A stretch of 64,000 bases of DNA from Verrucomicrobiaceae bacterium (GCA_027484445.1 JAIXSY010000024.1:1-64000), one strand, 5' to 3'. Counted from the first letter of the stretch, positions 8,787 to 18,381 are shown. Notes: generated by a model not told the origin, from the sequence alone. Translations and numbers: made by a program.

Positions 8787-10016
8787 CTAATCAACTTGGC
8801 TTGGCGAGGTGGTTTGCTGGACGACACTCGCACCGAATTGATCGCGGATCACTTTGAGCCGCCGCAGTAGATCGTCATACGTCATGATTTCAAAGACGTG
8901 TCGGTATTTCCGGCGGATCACTTCAAAGTCCATACGTTGCTCAGGTGTCCAATCAGTATCGCGGCCCATGATGATCAAACCAGATGGATTGACTATTTTG
9001 ATCTCCAATCCAGGAGGCAGCCGAGAACTAAACTTCTCATTTAGTTTTTTCTCACCTGCTTCGCCCCAGCGATTCAGGTGGTAGATGTATTTTTCCAACT
9101 GCATCACTGTTCCTGACAACTCTCGCATAGGCACATGGTTGTGACGGTAAGAATTCTTGGTCAACATGGTCTCCAAGAATGGCTTCTTTATCTCAATGAC
9201 GTCAATGTATCCAGATGCATCAACCGCCAGGAAGTCGATGTAACGTTGCGTCTGTTTAAGACTGTCATGAACTGGCGCTTCAGTGAAGGTCCTGATGTAT
9301 TTTGGAAACAAGAACTGAATGATCTCAACAATTTCAGCCTGCCATCTAGATTCTGTATAAACATCGCCTTCAGAAAGCATCGTTTCGACTTTTTTGATCA
9401 AGGACGAAAACTTGTCTCGCTCGTAAGTGGCAAAAACGGCTCTGGGTGCAGCACCCTTAACCGACTCTTTTTTGCTCATGTATTTCTGATATTGTGCCTC
9501 GGGGTCAGAATCGAACTCCAGGTGATTGCGCAAGATTGCTCCAACCCTAGCGCGTGCGTAACGGTCCAACTCATGTGAGTTCGGGAACTGCTTCAAAAGC
9601 TTGTCAAAAGCTTCGCGGGGCAATGCGTCAGGCTGATCCCCACCGATCCAAAGCTCTTTGATGCCAAGCCTATGTAGAGGGCGGAAGATACATATGTTCC
9701 TCTCAGCCACGAAAGTCGTTCTCTTGAATTCAATCGAACGTTCCATGAATAGTTCGATTTGAATTCCGAGCACCTCTTTGTCGAGGCGGTAATACTCACC
9801 CTCTACAACACCGATCACAAAGTGGTAGCAAGGATCCATGGCGAATTCCGCATCTTCAAAATCCTGTCGATAGACCCTTTTGGACACATAAAACGCTTTG
9901 CCAGAAATCGGGATAGCAGTGTCTCGCTCAAGTGGCTCAACCAACCAATCTCCCGACCGGTTCTCTGGTGTGTAACGGAGAATTAGTTCGTTGCTGCGCT
10001 TTAGGAATTCGACCAT
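8787..10016 (-). CDS. sduA: Shedu anti-phage defence nuclease SduA (DUF4263)
   Basis: The C-terminal half carries the Shedu/DUF4263 pattern: W..EI.EIIQFLFPKYI (about 225-242), RYIDFLAVD (258-266) and the PD-(D/E)XK core IDVIEIKKPF with D272, E275 and K277, followed by a helix ending GTVMQLEKYIYHL. The N-terminal half (1-190) is the more variable sensor region of these proteins. Shedu is a single-gene anti-phage system whose SduA nuclease oligomerises. Length (409 aa) is typical. The ATG at 10016 opens the protein; no closely linked partner gene is present. It stands alone, tail to tail with the CocE gene, which fits acquisition as an independent module. Confidence 0.85.
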   Translation of the reverse strand: MVEFLKRSNELILRYTPENRSGDWLVEPLERDTAIPISGKAFYVSKRVYRQDFEDAEFAMDPCYHFVIGVVEGEYYRLDKEVLGIQIELFMERSIEFKRTTFVAERNICIFRPLHRLGIKELWIGGDQPDALPREAFDKLLKQFPNSHELDRYARARVGAILRNHLEFDSDPEAQYQKYMSKKESVKGAAPRAVFATYERDKFSSLIKKVETMLSEGDVYTESRWQAEIVEIIQFLFPKYIRTFTEAPVHDSLKQTQRYIDFLAVDASGYIDVIEIKKPFLETMLTKNSYRHNHVPMRELSGTVMQLEKYIYHLNRWGEAGEKKLNEKFSSRLPPGLEIKIVNPSGLIIMGRDTDWTPEQRMDFEVIRRKYRHVFEIMTYDDLLRRLKVIRDQFGASVVQQTTSPSQVD

Positions 10017-10186
10017 GGCCTCATTAAATCCAACTTTAGACTGCTTTGTAGCAACAAATTGGAACGTCGGCTAAGTAGCATCAGATCGGATATACCATAT
10101 ACTTGCACAACCATTAACAGACCAGGTTGCCTCGACATTTGATGTTAAGCAGCGGCGGCTAGATTCGTTTCACAACCGACTCTCCC

Positions 10187-11167
10187 ATGAAGAAGCCACT
10201 CACCTTGCTCACTCTTGCTCTTTTCACCAGTTTCGCTCTCGCACAACAGCCGGAGGCCGACAAAGCGACCAAGAAGGGCAAGGGCAAAGCCAAGACCTCC
10301 TCCGCGGAACTGGCGAAGCGGATGACGACGTGGTTTCCGGAGTTCGATCACACGCCGGACATCGTTTACAAGACCGTGGGCGATCAAAAGCTACAGCTCG
10401 ATCTTCTGACGCCAAAGGGGCTCCAAAGCGAGAGCGCGCCGTTGCTCGTTTACATCCACGGCGGCGGCTGGGGCGGTGGGGATCGCTACCGCTGCTCACG
10501 GCCTGACATCGGCGGTGTCTTCAAGCGCTGCGCGGCGGCGGGCATCCTCTGTGCGACCATCGAATATCGGCTGAACTCGCCCCAGGCCACCGTCTTTGAC
10601 AGCGCCACCGATTGCAAAGACGCGTTGCGCTTCCTGGTGAAGCACGCGAAGCAGTATCGCATCGACCCCGAGCGCATCGGCACCATCGGCGGCTCTGCGG
10701 GTGGGCATCTCTCGCTCGTCACCGCGCTCGGTGATCCGAAGGACTTCCCCGGCGATCCTGCGCTCGCGGGCTTCGATCCAAAGTCGCTTCGCTGTGAGGT
10801 CGCGCACTATCCCGCCACCGACTTCACCGACGTGCAGCTCGCCGAGCGCTTCGTTGGCTCGAATCGCGCCTTGCTCATGTTTGGTGGCCCTGCCGATCAA
10901 AAAGCCGACGTCATCCGCCTGCTCAGCCCCGTGCAGCTCATCCAAAAAGACTCCACGCCGGTTCTGTGCTTCCACGGCGACAAAGACACCGTGCTCTCCG
11001 TCGAAAACGCCCGCCGTCTCTTCGCCAAAGGCAAGGAAGTCGGTGCTGACATCCAATACATCGAGGTCAAAGACGGCAACCACGGCTTCAGCAGCCAGGG
11101 CACACCGACCATCGACGAGATCGTCGCCAAAGCGTCGGACTTCGTGATCGAAAAGCTCACCAAGTAA
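10187..11167 (+). CDS. secreted alpha/beta-hydrolase (esterase/lipase, BD-FAE-like)
   Basis: Signal peptide ending about ALAQ (20), a Lys-rich linker, then an alpha/beta-hydrolase with oxyanion motif HGGGWGGG at 91-98, nucleophile elbow GGSAGG (Ser170), acid in HGDKD (Asp267) and His299 in DGNHGF. The motif set matches HSL/BD-FAE carbohydrate-acetyl or feruloyl esterases found in polysaccharide degraders. The substrate cannot be told from sequence. It is followed after 31 bases by a paralogue in the same orientation, suggesting a tandem duplication and one transcript. Confidence 0.86.
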   Translation: MKKPLTLLTLALFTSFALAQQPEADKATKKGKGKAKTSSAELAKRMTTWFPEFDHTPDIVYKTVGDQKLQLDLLTPKGLQSESAPLLVYIHGGGWGGGDRYRCSRPDIGGVFKRCAAAGILCATIEYRLNSPQATVFDSATDCKDALRFLVKHAKQYRIDPERIGTIGGSAGGHLSLVTALGDPKDFPGDPALAGFDPKSLRCEVAHYPATDFTDVQLAERFVGSNRALLMFGGPADQKADVIRLLSPVQLIQKDSTPVLCFHGDKDTVLSVENARRLFAKGKEVGADIQYIEVKDGNHGFSSQGTPTIDEIVAKASDFVIEKLTK

Positions 11168-11198
11168 GCCCCCCGCATCTCACCCACATCGCATCGCC

Positions 11199-12077
11199 AT
11201 GATCCGCTCTGCCCTCTTCCTTGCCTTCCTCACACTCAGCACCGCTGCTTTCGCACAAAAGGTGTCAGCGCCCGCCGAGCCACCTGCCACGCTGAAGGCC
11301 GAGTTTGACCTCGTGTATGGCAAAACAGCCGAGCAGGAGCTGAAGCTCGATGTTTATCGGCCCAAGAATGACACCGTGCTGCCCGCCTGCGTGCTCGTGC
11401 ATGGCGGCGGCTGGATCGGCGGCGACAAAGAACGCTTTCGTGCCCTCGGCTTCGCGCTCGCGGAGAAGGGTTATGTCGTCGCGAATGTCGAATACCGGCT
11501 CGCGGGTGCCGCAAAGTATCCAGCGGCTGTGCAGGATTGCAGCCTCGCGGTGCGCTGGGTGCGGGCGAACGCGAAACGCTTCGCCCTCGATCCGCAGCGC
11601 ATCGGTGCCTGGGGCGGCAGCGCAGGCGGACATCTTGTCGGCCTGCTCGCCGCTGCGCCGGAGCATTTCCTCACGCCTGAATTGAAGGACGTGTCCGCCG
11701 CCGTGCAGGCCACCTGCATCATGGCCGGCCCCACCGACCTCACGAATGCCACCTTCGTCGAGTCTCTGCGCAAGGCGAAGGAGAAGAGCAACAGCTACAC
11801 GTGGTTCGGCAGGCTCTACGACGACGCACCCGATCTCTACCGCGACGCCTCGCCCATCACCCACTTCACCAAAACCACCGGCCCCATCCTCTTCCTCACT
11901 GGTGACCTCGACAACCCCGCCCGCGACAAGGCTGGCATCGAAAAACTCCAATCCCTCGGCGTGCCCACGAAACAAACCCTCCTCAAAGACGCCAAACACG
12001 GCTGCTGGATGCAAAAGCCCTGGTTCGAGCAGTGCGTGGCCGCGGTGGATGCGTGGTTTGAGGAGCACTTGAAGTGA
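11199..12077 (+). CDS. secreted alpha/beta-hydrolase, paralogue of the upstream gene
   Basis: Signal peptide (MIRSALFLAFLTLSTAAFA), HGGGWIGG at 68-75, GGSAGG nucleophile elbow (Ser141), probable acid Asp238 (TGDLD) and His267 (DAKHG). It is about 35 residues shorter than its neighbour because it lacks the Lys-rich linker. It belongs to the same esterase group as the genes at 10187 and 29303, so three related secreted esterases lie within 20 kb. Deacetylation of plant or algal polysaccharides is an inference. Confidence 0.86.
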   Translation: MIRSALFLAFLTLSTAAFAQKVSAPAEPPATLKAEFDLVYGKTAEQELKLDVYRPKNDTVLPACVLVHGGGWIGGDKERFRALGFALAEKGYVVANVEYRLAGAAKYPAAVQDCSLAVRWVRANAKRFALDPQRIGAWGGSAGGHLVGLLAAAPEHFLTPELKDVSAAVQATCIMAGPTDLTNATFVESLRKAKEKSNSYTWFGRLYDDAPDLYRDASPITHFTKTTGPILFLTGDLDNPARDKAGIEKLQSLGVPTKQTLLKDAKHGCWMQKPWFEQCVAAVDAWFEEHLK

Positions 12078-12378
12078 TCTTCCAAAGGCTTGGTTTGAAA
12101 ACTGACGGAAACGCTTTGGGGAAGCAAAACAGTTCTTTTGCTCCGCAAGAAGAACAGATGTGTACTTGATGTTAGGTCTGCTCGAATCCAGAGAACTCTT
12201 GATGAGCGTGATGATGGGCAGCGTTCATGCTTGCCAAAGAGATGCAAGGCGCTTGCTATCCGAAAGGCTGAACTGCTTGAGGAAGCAGCATTGGCAAAGA
12301 GAAGCATTCAACGGCAGCACCTTTAGGTTAAAAACAGAGTCACTTGCAATAAGCAAGCAATCAGCAAGGCTCCGACGC
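12078..12378. other. 301-base gap without a convincing gene
   Basis: Short open frames on both strands lack recognisable motifs and a codon pattern like the neighbours. No strong hairpin or promoter pair was seen. It may hold the promoter of the DinB-like gene. Confidence 0.4.
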
Positions 12379-12966
12379 ATGGAAACCTTGATCAAACCCT
12401 CTCTGGCAGCTCCTGGAGCCGGGTTGCCCGCTCCTGAGCTTTGGATTGCGAGAGGGCTCTTTGCCCTGAAACGGCGTTTTGGCTCACGCGAGGCTTTCAC
12501 GGCCCGCTTTCTGCGAGAACGGGTTGCGATTCGTGAGATCCTCGCGCAGTGCCCGCCGGACCGACGTGGCGAGCAAGTCCTCATCCCGCGACTTCGAGGC
12601 CTAGAAGATAGCAGTCGCTTTTGGTCCGTTTGGATGACGCTGGAGCACTTGTGCATCACGAACACCGTTTTTGCCATGGTCATCAAGTCGCTAGCCCACG
12701 GCAAAGTGCCCGCCAAAAAAGCTAGCACCGCCGATGTGAAGCCACGAGCAGACCTATCCGGCGATGTAGAAGCCAACTACGAGTCCTCTTGTGATGCTGT
12801 GTTCTCTACTGTCGCTGCCATCGCGGAACTCAGAACAGTCGCCAAGTATGCCCATCCTTGGTTTGGCCCGCTCGACGCAGCTGGATGGCACGCGCTGACT
12901 GCCACGCACATGGCAATTCATCGAGCGCAGATTGCCAGGATCGTTGCAGGACTGTCGATCAGATAG
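12379..12966 (+). CDS. DinB-superfamily-like protein
   Basis: About 195 residues, mainly helical, with three His-containing helices in the positions of DinB/YfiT metal ligands: MTLEHLCITN, KYAHPWFGPLDA and the last helix THMAIHRAQI (H...H). DinB-fold proteins include metal-dependent thiol-transferases and many of unknown role. The open frame runs back to 12160, but codon quality falls off upstream and the ATG at 12379 gives the usual family length. Function is not assignable beyond the fold. Confidence 0.65.
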   Translation: METLIKPSLAAPGAGLPAPELWIARGLFALKRRFGSREAFTARFLRERVAIREILAQCPPDRRGEQVLIPRLRGLEDSSRFWSVWMTLEHLCITNTVFAMVIKSLAHGKVPAKKASTADVKPRADLSGDVEANYESSCDAVFSTVAAIAELRTVAKYAHPWFGPLDAAGWHALTATHMAIHRAQIARIVAGLSIR

Positions 12967-13035
12967 GATGACAGATTCGTCGTCAGTTCCTGTCCAAAAC
13001 GGCGTTTCAGCGACCTTTCCAAGGTTTCCATCATG

Positions 13036-14286
13036 ATGCCCACGCGCCGTCATTTCATCTCCGCCGTCACCGCCGCGCTCGGCGGCTCCGTTTTTGCCGC
13101 CGATGGCAAACCGAAGACCCTCGTGCTGCAATCGGCCTGGGACACGATCAACATCGGCGACATCGGTCACACGCCGGGCACCTTGCGTGTGCTAGAGCAG
13201 CATTTGCCGGAGGTGAAGGTCATCGTGTGGGCAATGAAGGTGGACGAGCGCATCCTCGCGATGCTCAAAGCCCGTTTTCCGAAGGTCGAGTTCCTGCAAG
13301 GCAAGCTCGACGGCAAAGGCGAGAAGGACCTCAAGCTCCAAGACGCGATCAAAAGCTGCGATCTCTTCATCCGCAACTCTGGCATGGGCCAGGACCTCAG
13401 CTACATGAAGTTTTGCCGCCAGCATGGCCGACCTTACGGCCTCTTCGGCCAGTCCTTCTTCCCCACCATGGTGCAGGGCGAGGGCGCGGCGGAGCGCATC
13501 GAGCTGCTGAACGCGGCCTCCTTCATCTACACGCGTGAAACGAAGACGCTGAGCATTCTGCAAAGCGCCGGCGTGAAGGCGGAGTTCGGGCCGGATGGCT
13601 GTTTCGGGATTGATGTGCGCGATGACGAGCGCGGGATCGCCACGATGAAAAAGCTCGGTTTGGAGGAGAAGAAGTTCATCACCGTCATGATCCGCACGAA
13701 CACGCCGAAATACCCCGGCGTGGACGATCCGCGGCCGGAGAAGCTCAACCCGCTGCATCCCACGCCGAAGCAGATCGCCGATGATGAACGCCGCGCGGCA
13801 AAGTTCCGCGAGCTTGTCACGCTTTGGGTCAAAAAGACCGGCCACAAGGTGCTCATCGCACCGGAGACGATCAAGGAGATGGGCCACAACAAGCGTCTCA
13901 TTCACGATCCGCTGCCGCCGGAGATCCAGAAGCACGTCGTGAATCTGGAGTATTTCTGGAATGCCGACGAGGCCGCCTCGATCTTCGCCCGTGCCCACAC
14001 CGTCGTCTGCCACGAGCCGCATTCGCCGATCATCGCCCTCGCGAACGGCACGCCGATCATCCACACCTACTCCGAGTTCCACTCGCCGAAGTGCTGGATG
14101 TTCAAAGACATCGGCCTGCCCGAGTGGTTGCTCGAAATGGACGAGACGCCTGTCAAAAAGATCTTCGAAAACCTCACCGCCATTGATGCTGACTATCCCG
14201 CTGCCCAGGCGAAGGTGAAGAAGGCCATGGCCTATGTGCATGAGTGCTTTTCGGACTCGATGAAGCAGGTGCGAAGTCTGCTTTGA
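13036..14286 (+). CDS. exported polysaccharide pyruvyl transferase family protein
   Basis: Starts MPTRRHFISAVTAAL, a Tat-like leader (the ATG at 13033 adds one Met). The mature part begins KTLVLQSAWDTINIGDIGHT, the nucleotide-sugar-binding opening of the polysaccharide pyruvyl transferase family; later landmarks are RNSGMGQDLS, FIYTRET and VCHEPHSPIIALANGTPIIH (the C-terminal Rossmann half). The family adds pyruvate ketals to exopolysaccharide sugars in the cytoplasm or at the inner membrane face, so an export signal is unexpected and suggests a different acceptor or role. No exopolysaccharide genes are adjacent. Confidence 0.75.
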   Translation: MPTRRHFISAVTAALGGSVFAADGKPKTLVLQSAWDTINIGDIGHTPGTLRVLEQHLPEVKVIVWAMKVDERILAMLKARFPKVEFLQGKLDGKGEKDLKLQDAIKSCDLFIRNSGMGQDLSYMKFCRQHGRPYGLFGQSFFPTMVQGEGAAERIELLNAASFIYTRETKTLSILQSAGVKAEFGPDGCFGIDVRDDERGIATMKKLGLEEKKFITVMIRTNTPKYPGVDDPRPEKLNPLHPTPKQIADDERRAAKFRELVTLWVKKTGHKVLIAPETIKEMGHNKRLIHDPLPPEIQKHVVNLEYFWNADEAASIFARAHTVVCHEPHSPIIALANGTPIIHTYSEFHSPKCWMFKDIGLPEWLLEMDETPVKKIFENLTAIDADYPAAQAKVKKAMAYVHECFSDSMKQVRSLL

Positions 14287-14420
14287 GCTGGCAGTTGGCT
14301 CACCTGCTCCGGGCATTCGTCGCTTTTGCAGGCTTTCGCCATAAAGCAGAGCATGGTTTGGAAGCACATGGGATGGCACATTTGCAGCGAACTCAAAAGC
14401 GTAGTAGCGGCTCACCCCTT

Positions 14421-15755
14421 ATGTTTCCCTCATCCTTATTCGGGCTTGTCGGCACTTGCTGTGCGTTGATCACAACAGCCTTTGCTGAAGATAGCCTACG
14501 CACGATTTCAAGCCTCACTGAACTGGCCCAAGTGGCCACGCAAAGCGGGCAGAAGGTGAAGTTGAAGCCGGGCCACTATCGACTCGTGGACTTCATTCCA
14601 CTCTCCACGATCCAAGAGCGGAAAAAGCAGAAGGCTTGGCACTTCATCAACTTCAGCGGCAGCAACAACAGCTTCGATCTCAGAGGCGTGATTCTGGAGC
14701 TGGATACGGCACTTCGGCAGGCGTTGCGTGCACCGATTCACACGGATGAATTTGTGATCAGCGGCACAAACAACAGCTTCCAGGGTCTAACTATCACCAG
14801 TGTGGGCGAGGGAAAAGCGAATGGTGGAGCGGTGCTCGGCATCACAGGCACGGGCAACATGCTACGTGATTGCACGGTGCATGTGCGCGGGTCTGCACCC
14901 TACGGTTATGGTGATCTGTTTGGCAAAGGTGGTCTCAAGCACAGTGGCATTCACATCACGGGCAGCGGCACGCACCTCATCGGCTGCAAGGTTTTTAGCC
15001 AAGCCTTTGGTCATGCGTTTTATCTTCAAGAAAACTGCAACGATGTTACCTTTGAAAAATGCCATGCAGAAGGTGTCATGCGTCGCACGGATGAAATGCT
15101 CGCCGAGACCTCCGGCCTAGCCTTTGACAAGCAGTTCATGTCCGTGATGCAGAACCGTAGTGGAACGTCACGCATCCAACCCGGCTACATGAAGGCGCTT
15201 TCAGAGGATGGCTTTCGCACCTATCACACGCATCAAAACCTACGGTTCATCCAGTGCACGGTGAAGAACATGCGCGGTGGTTTCGAGATCCGCACCAAGT
15301 CTGCCCCTCGGCTCGAAAACTGCACAGCCATAGGTTGCGAGCGGGCTTTCTGGGTATCCAGCGGTGCTGTGATCACCGCCTGCCGGGGTGATGCGCAGTT
15401 TGGCCCGTTGCTCTATGTCGAGGGTGACAAAGCCAAGGTGGATGTGCAACTGCTACCCACCGAGGCAGAAGGGATCAATGTCCACGCGCTCGCCGCCATC
15501 TACGGCAACGGCAATGAAGTGAGGATCACAGGCAAACGCAGCCAGGCGCTTCCCATCCTTATCGGTTTTACTCCTCCAGCGATGGGGGAGAATGCGACCG
15601 CAAACAGTGAACGACTGGTGCGTGACCTGATCCTCCGCAATGAGACGACCCTGCCGGTGGTGATCGGTTCCAAGGCAGAGAAGTGTCAGATCCATACCAC
15701 TGGCCCCGTGAAAGAGAATCATGGCAAGGACATTGAGGTCCATCAGCTGAACTAA
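14421..15755 (+). CDS. secreted right-handed beta-helix (pectate-lyase-fold) protein
   Basis: The ATG at 14421 gives a signal peptide (MFPSSLFGLVGTCCALITTAFA). The body consists of short repeats typical of parallel beta-helix rungs (NNSFDLRGV, NNSFQGLTI, GNMLRDCTV, GTHLIGCKV, CNDVTFEKC). Such proteins bind or cleave polysaccharides. A long upstream extension of the frame to 14244 overlaps the previous gene and is rejected. No clear catalytic triad can be named, so lyase activity is not claimed. Confidence 0.8.
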   Translation: MFPSSLFGLVGTCCALITTAFAEDSLRTISSLTELAQVATQSGQKVKLKPGHYRLVDFIPLSTIQERKKQKAWHFINFSGSNNSFDLRGVILELDTALRQALRAPIHTDEFVISGTNNSFQGLTITSVGEGKANGGAVLGITGTGNMLRDCTVHVRGSAPYGYGDLFGKGGLKHSGIHITGSGTHLIGCKVFSQAFGHAFYLQENCNDVTFEKCHAEGVMRRTDEMLAETSGLAFDKQFMSVMQNRSGTSRIQPGYMKALSEDGFRTYHTHQNLRFIQCTVKNMRGGFEIRTKSAPRLENCTAIGCERAFWVSSGAVITACRGDAQFGPLLYVEGDKAKVDVQLLPTEAEGINVHALAAIYGNGNEVRITGKRSQALPILIGFTPPAMGENATANSERLVRDLILRNETTLPVVIGSKAEKCQIHTTGPVKENHGKDIEVHQLN

Positions 15756-15822
15756 AAAGACTGTGCTGCATGATCGCTTCGCTGACTGCTTGGCTTGAGT
15801 TCTTTGGACTGTAGAGATCGGG

Positions 15823-17055
15823 CTAAGCTTTGTTTTTGGCAGACTTCAGGTTCGCCAACAGACACTCGACGCAGGCTCTGGCAAAGGCTGGGTCATTGAT
15901 CTCCACGGGCATCTCTTGGATTGGAATTTCGGGCTTCAGCATCTGACGAAGAGAATCAAACAGCGCTTGGTCCGCTTGGGGATCGTGAAAGGCTTTTCCT
16001 TCGGCACTGATGACACTGATGGCTTTTTGCGGAATCAGAACAGTGACGGGGGCCGTGTAGCGATTGATCTTGTCGGCGATGATGTGTCCTAGCTGGCGGC
16101 ATTCATCGGGTGTCGTGCGCATCAGGGTGACCTGAGCATTGTGTTGGTAAAAGGTGCGGCCTTGGTAGCGGCTTGGAACACTGTCGGGTTCACCAAAATT
16201 GACCATGTCTAAGCAACCAGGCGCGACGACGGCAGGCACGCCCGCTTTGGCCGCAGCTTCCAGTCGGTGTGGACCTGCGGTCAAAACACCACCACAGAGT
16301 TCATCGGCCCATTCTGTCGTCGTGATGTCGAGTACGCCTGAGACCATGCCGCTTTCGATCAGGGATTCCATCGTCTTGCCACCATTGCCGGTGGCAGCAA
16401 AGATGAGCACTTCATAGCCAGCCTCTTCTAGGATTCGTTTCGCTTCCATGACGCAACTGGTCGTGTTGCCAAACATGCTTGCCACCACGAGCGGCTTGTC
16501 AGACACCGGGGCATTCTGTCGAGCTACAGCCGCCTCTACCATGCCGCAGATGGCTCCAGCAGCGTTTTCGAAAATCACCCGTGTCAGGCGATTGATGCCT
16601 GCCACATCCGCAATGGCTGGCATCATGAGGATATCCTTGGTTCCCACGTAGGGCTCTGTGTTGCCACTCGCCAAGGTGCTAACCATCAGCTTGGGAAAAC
16701 CAATCGGCAGCGCTCGCATCGCCGCTGTGCAAATGGCGGTGCCGCCGCCCCCCCCCAGGGAGAGGATGCCCTGCACGCGACCGCTGGCTGCTAAGGATTC
16801 GAGGAGCTTGGCAGCGCCTTGGGCCATCAAACTCACGCATTCTCCACGGTCTTGGCGTGCCAAGATGCTCTGCCACTCGGGTGAGCCTGCGGCAGCGACT
16901 TCAGCACTGCCGATGTCCGGCACGATGGCCGGTTCATGGAGGCTACCCGCGTGAATCAACAGCGTCTCGAAACCCCGAGCACGAATGAACTCCGCCACAA
17001 AAGCATGCTCGATGCCCTTGGTGTCAAAGGTTCCTAAAATGGCGATGGTTGGCAT
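15823..17055 (-). CDS. Tm-1-like ATP-binding domain protein (UPF0261)
   Basis: Begins MPTIAILGTFDTKGIEHAF, the standard opening of the UPF0261/Tm-1-like family, with a Gly-rich ILSLGGGGGTAI near 105-117 and conserved segments PLVVASMFGNTT and DITTTEWADELCGG. Plant Tm-1 blocks tobamovirus replication; the role of the bacterial proteins is unresolved. The ATG at 17055 is used because it begins the conserved domain; 17082 adds nine residues. It lies downstream of the glucokinase gene on the same strand with about 136 bases between them. Confidence 0.85.
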   Translation of the reverse strand: MPTIAILGTFDTKGIEHAFVAEFIRARGFETLLIHAGSLHEPAIVPDIGSAEVAAAGSPEWQSILARQDRGECVSLMAQGAAKLLESLAASGRVQGILSLGGGGGTAICTAAMRALPIGFPKLMVSTLASGNTEPYVGTKDILMMPAIADVAGINRLTRVIFENAAGAICGMVEAAVARQNAPVSDKPLVVASMFGNTTSCVMEAKRILEEAGYEVLIFAATGNGGKTMESLIESGMVSGVLDITTTEWADELCGGVLTAGPHRLEAAAKAGVPAVVAPGCLDMVNFGEPDSVPSRYQGRTFYQHNAQVTLMRTTPDECRQLGHIIADKINRYTAPVTVLIPQKAISVISAEGKAFHDPQADQALFDSLRQMLKPEIPIQEMPVEINDPAFARACVECLLANLKSAKNKA

Positions 17056-17191
17056 GAGGAAGGAAAGGGATGTGAACGCCAAAGAACGCGTTCAGGTCTC
17101 CCATCCTCGCTTGAGGTTCTTGATTTGCATCCACAAGCACCTAGCCAAAGCCCACCTCACGGGTTTAGCCTTTGCCTCCCTGAGCGGCGGA

Positions 17192-18133
17192 TCACTTCAC
17201 CGCATCCGCCGCGAGGGCGGCGTTGCCGATGATGCCAGCCTCGTTGCTGAAGCGGGCGGGCACGATCTGGAGGCGCTCCCAGACGACGGTGCTTAGCATG
17301 GACTGCACCTTGCGCTTCAGCGGATCAAAGATGAGGTCGCCCGCCTGGGCCACGCCGCCGCCGATGACAAAGGCGTCCGGGTTCAGCAGCCAGGCGATGC
17401 TGGCGATGGATGTGCCCAACCAGTCGGCCACCTCATCCCAGACCTGGCGCGCGATGTCATCGCCTGCTTTGGCCGCTTCGGCGATTTTCTTGGGCGTGCA
17501 CTCTTCGGGCGTCTTCGAGACGTGCGCCTCGGCGTAGCGCTGCACGGCGTGCTCGGCGATCTCCTTGTTGCCTGTGTATTTTTCGAGGGCACCGAGGTTG
17601 CCGTAGTGGCCTGCTTTGCCGTCAAAGTCGATGCTCATCTGGCCGATCTCACCCGCCGCGCAGCCACTGCCGCGATACATTTGACCATTCAGCACGAGAC
17701 CGCCGCCGATGCCGGTGCCCAGGGTCAGCGCCACGATGTTTTGCAGCCCGCGCCCCGCGCCGTAGCGGAACTCGGCCCAGGCCATGGCGTTGGCGTCGTT
17801 TTCGACAACAACGGGCAGGCCCGTGCGCTCACCCAGAATGGTTTTCAGCGGCACGTGCTTCCAGCCGGGCACGTTGGTCAGCACGTGGACAAAGCCATGC
17901 TCGAAATCGACCAGCCCCGGCACGCCCACGCCGATGGCGCAGATGTCAGGGTAGGCTTGGCGCAGCTTTTCCACACGGGCGGCCATCTCGCCGATGAGGG
18001 CAGCAGGACCCGCGAAGTTCGCGGTCGGGATGGGCTCGTCGGTGGTCAAAAGCTCGCCATCGCGGCAAACGCCGATTTTCACGGCAGTGCCGCCGAAGTC
18101 GATGCCAATGGAGGTGCGGGGTGTGTCAGGCAT
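17192..18133 (-). CDS. ROK-family glucokinase-like sugar kinase
   Basis: ATP-binding DFGGT at 12-16, catalytic Asp in VVENDANA (Asp113), GTGIGGGLV (140-147). Length 313 is typical. The ROK zinc site (HxnCxCGxxGCxE) is degraded: the segment reads GEIGQMSIDF..GHYGNLGALE, with the His replaced by Gln and no cysteines. Glucokinase or another hexose/N-acetylhexosamine kinase is likely. The ATG overlaps by eight bases a stop codon (18126-18128) that ends a remnant of coaX, evidence that this gene once followed coaX in an operon. Confidence 0.82.
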   Translation of the reverse strand: MPDTPRTSIGIDFGGTAVKIGVCRDGELLTTDEPIPTANFAGPAALIGEMAARVEKLRQAYPDICAIGVGVPGLVDFEHGFVHVLTNVPGWKHVPLKTILGERTGLPVVVENDANAMAWAEFRYGAGRGLQNIVALTLGTGIGGGLVLNGQMYRGSGCAAGEIGQMSIDFDGKAGHYGNLGALEKYTGNKEIAEHAVQRYAEAHVSKTPEECTPKKIAEAAKAGDDIARQVWDEVADWLGTSIASIAWLLNPDAFVIGGGVAQAGDLIFDPLKRKVQSMLSTVVWERLQIVPARFSNEAGIIGNAALAADAVK

Positions 18134-18186
18134 GGGAAAGGGCCGCGAGAGTGCCCACCAAGCGCAGGCCGTGCAAGGTCAAATCC
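18126..18186 (-). pseudogene. relic of the coaX 3' end, overlapping the glucokinase start
   Basis: Bases 18154-18186 are identical to 25034-25066 in the intact coaX. Read on the minus strand the relic encodes DLTLHGLRLVG and continues in frame for TLAALSHA before TGA at 18126-18128. Intact coaX shares DLTLHGLRLVG but ends RQSG. This is best explained as the original C-terminus of coaX left beside glk after an insertion. Confidence 0.75.
18154..18186. repeat. 33-bp direct repeat, left copy (partner 25034-25066)
   Basis: Perfect 33-base match, same orientation, 6,880 bases from its partner. It marks the left end of the putative island; a small hairpin (GCAGGC, loop ACTCTA, GCCTGC at 18194-18211) follows inside it. 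Confidence 0.9.
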
Positions 18187-18381
18187 AGATGATGCAGGCA
18201 CTCTAGCCTGCGCCGCCCGGAGGCACATTCGCCAGAACGCGAGGGTGAAAGGGGCATTGCTGCAAAGGCATCACGCAGCCCGATGTGCCCCCTTCCGCCT
18301 CGCCCCGATACTTTTTTCACCTTTCCCTGCACCCCAGCGGCAGGTTTTCCTTTTGATACTCATGCAGACCTCGCACTCATC

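Noticed and set aside
13192..14415. Long minus-strand frame opposite the pyruvyl transferase gene
   Set aside because: No recognisable domain; the plus-strand gene has family motifs throughout.
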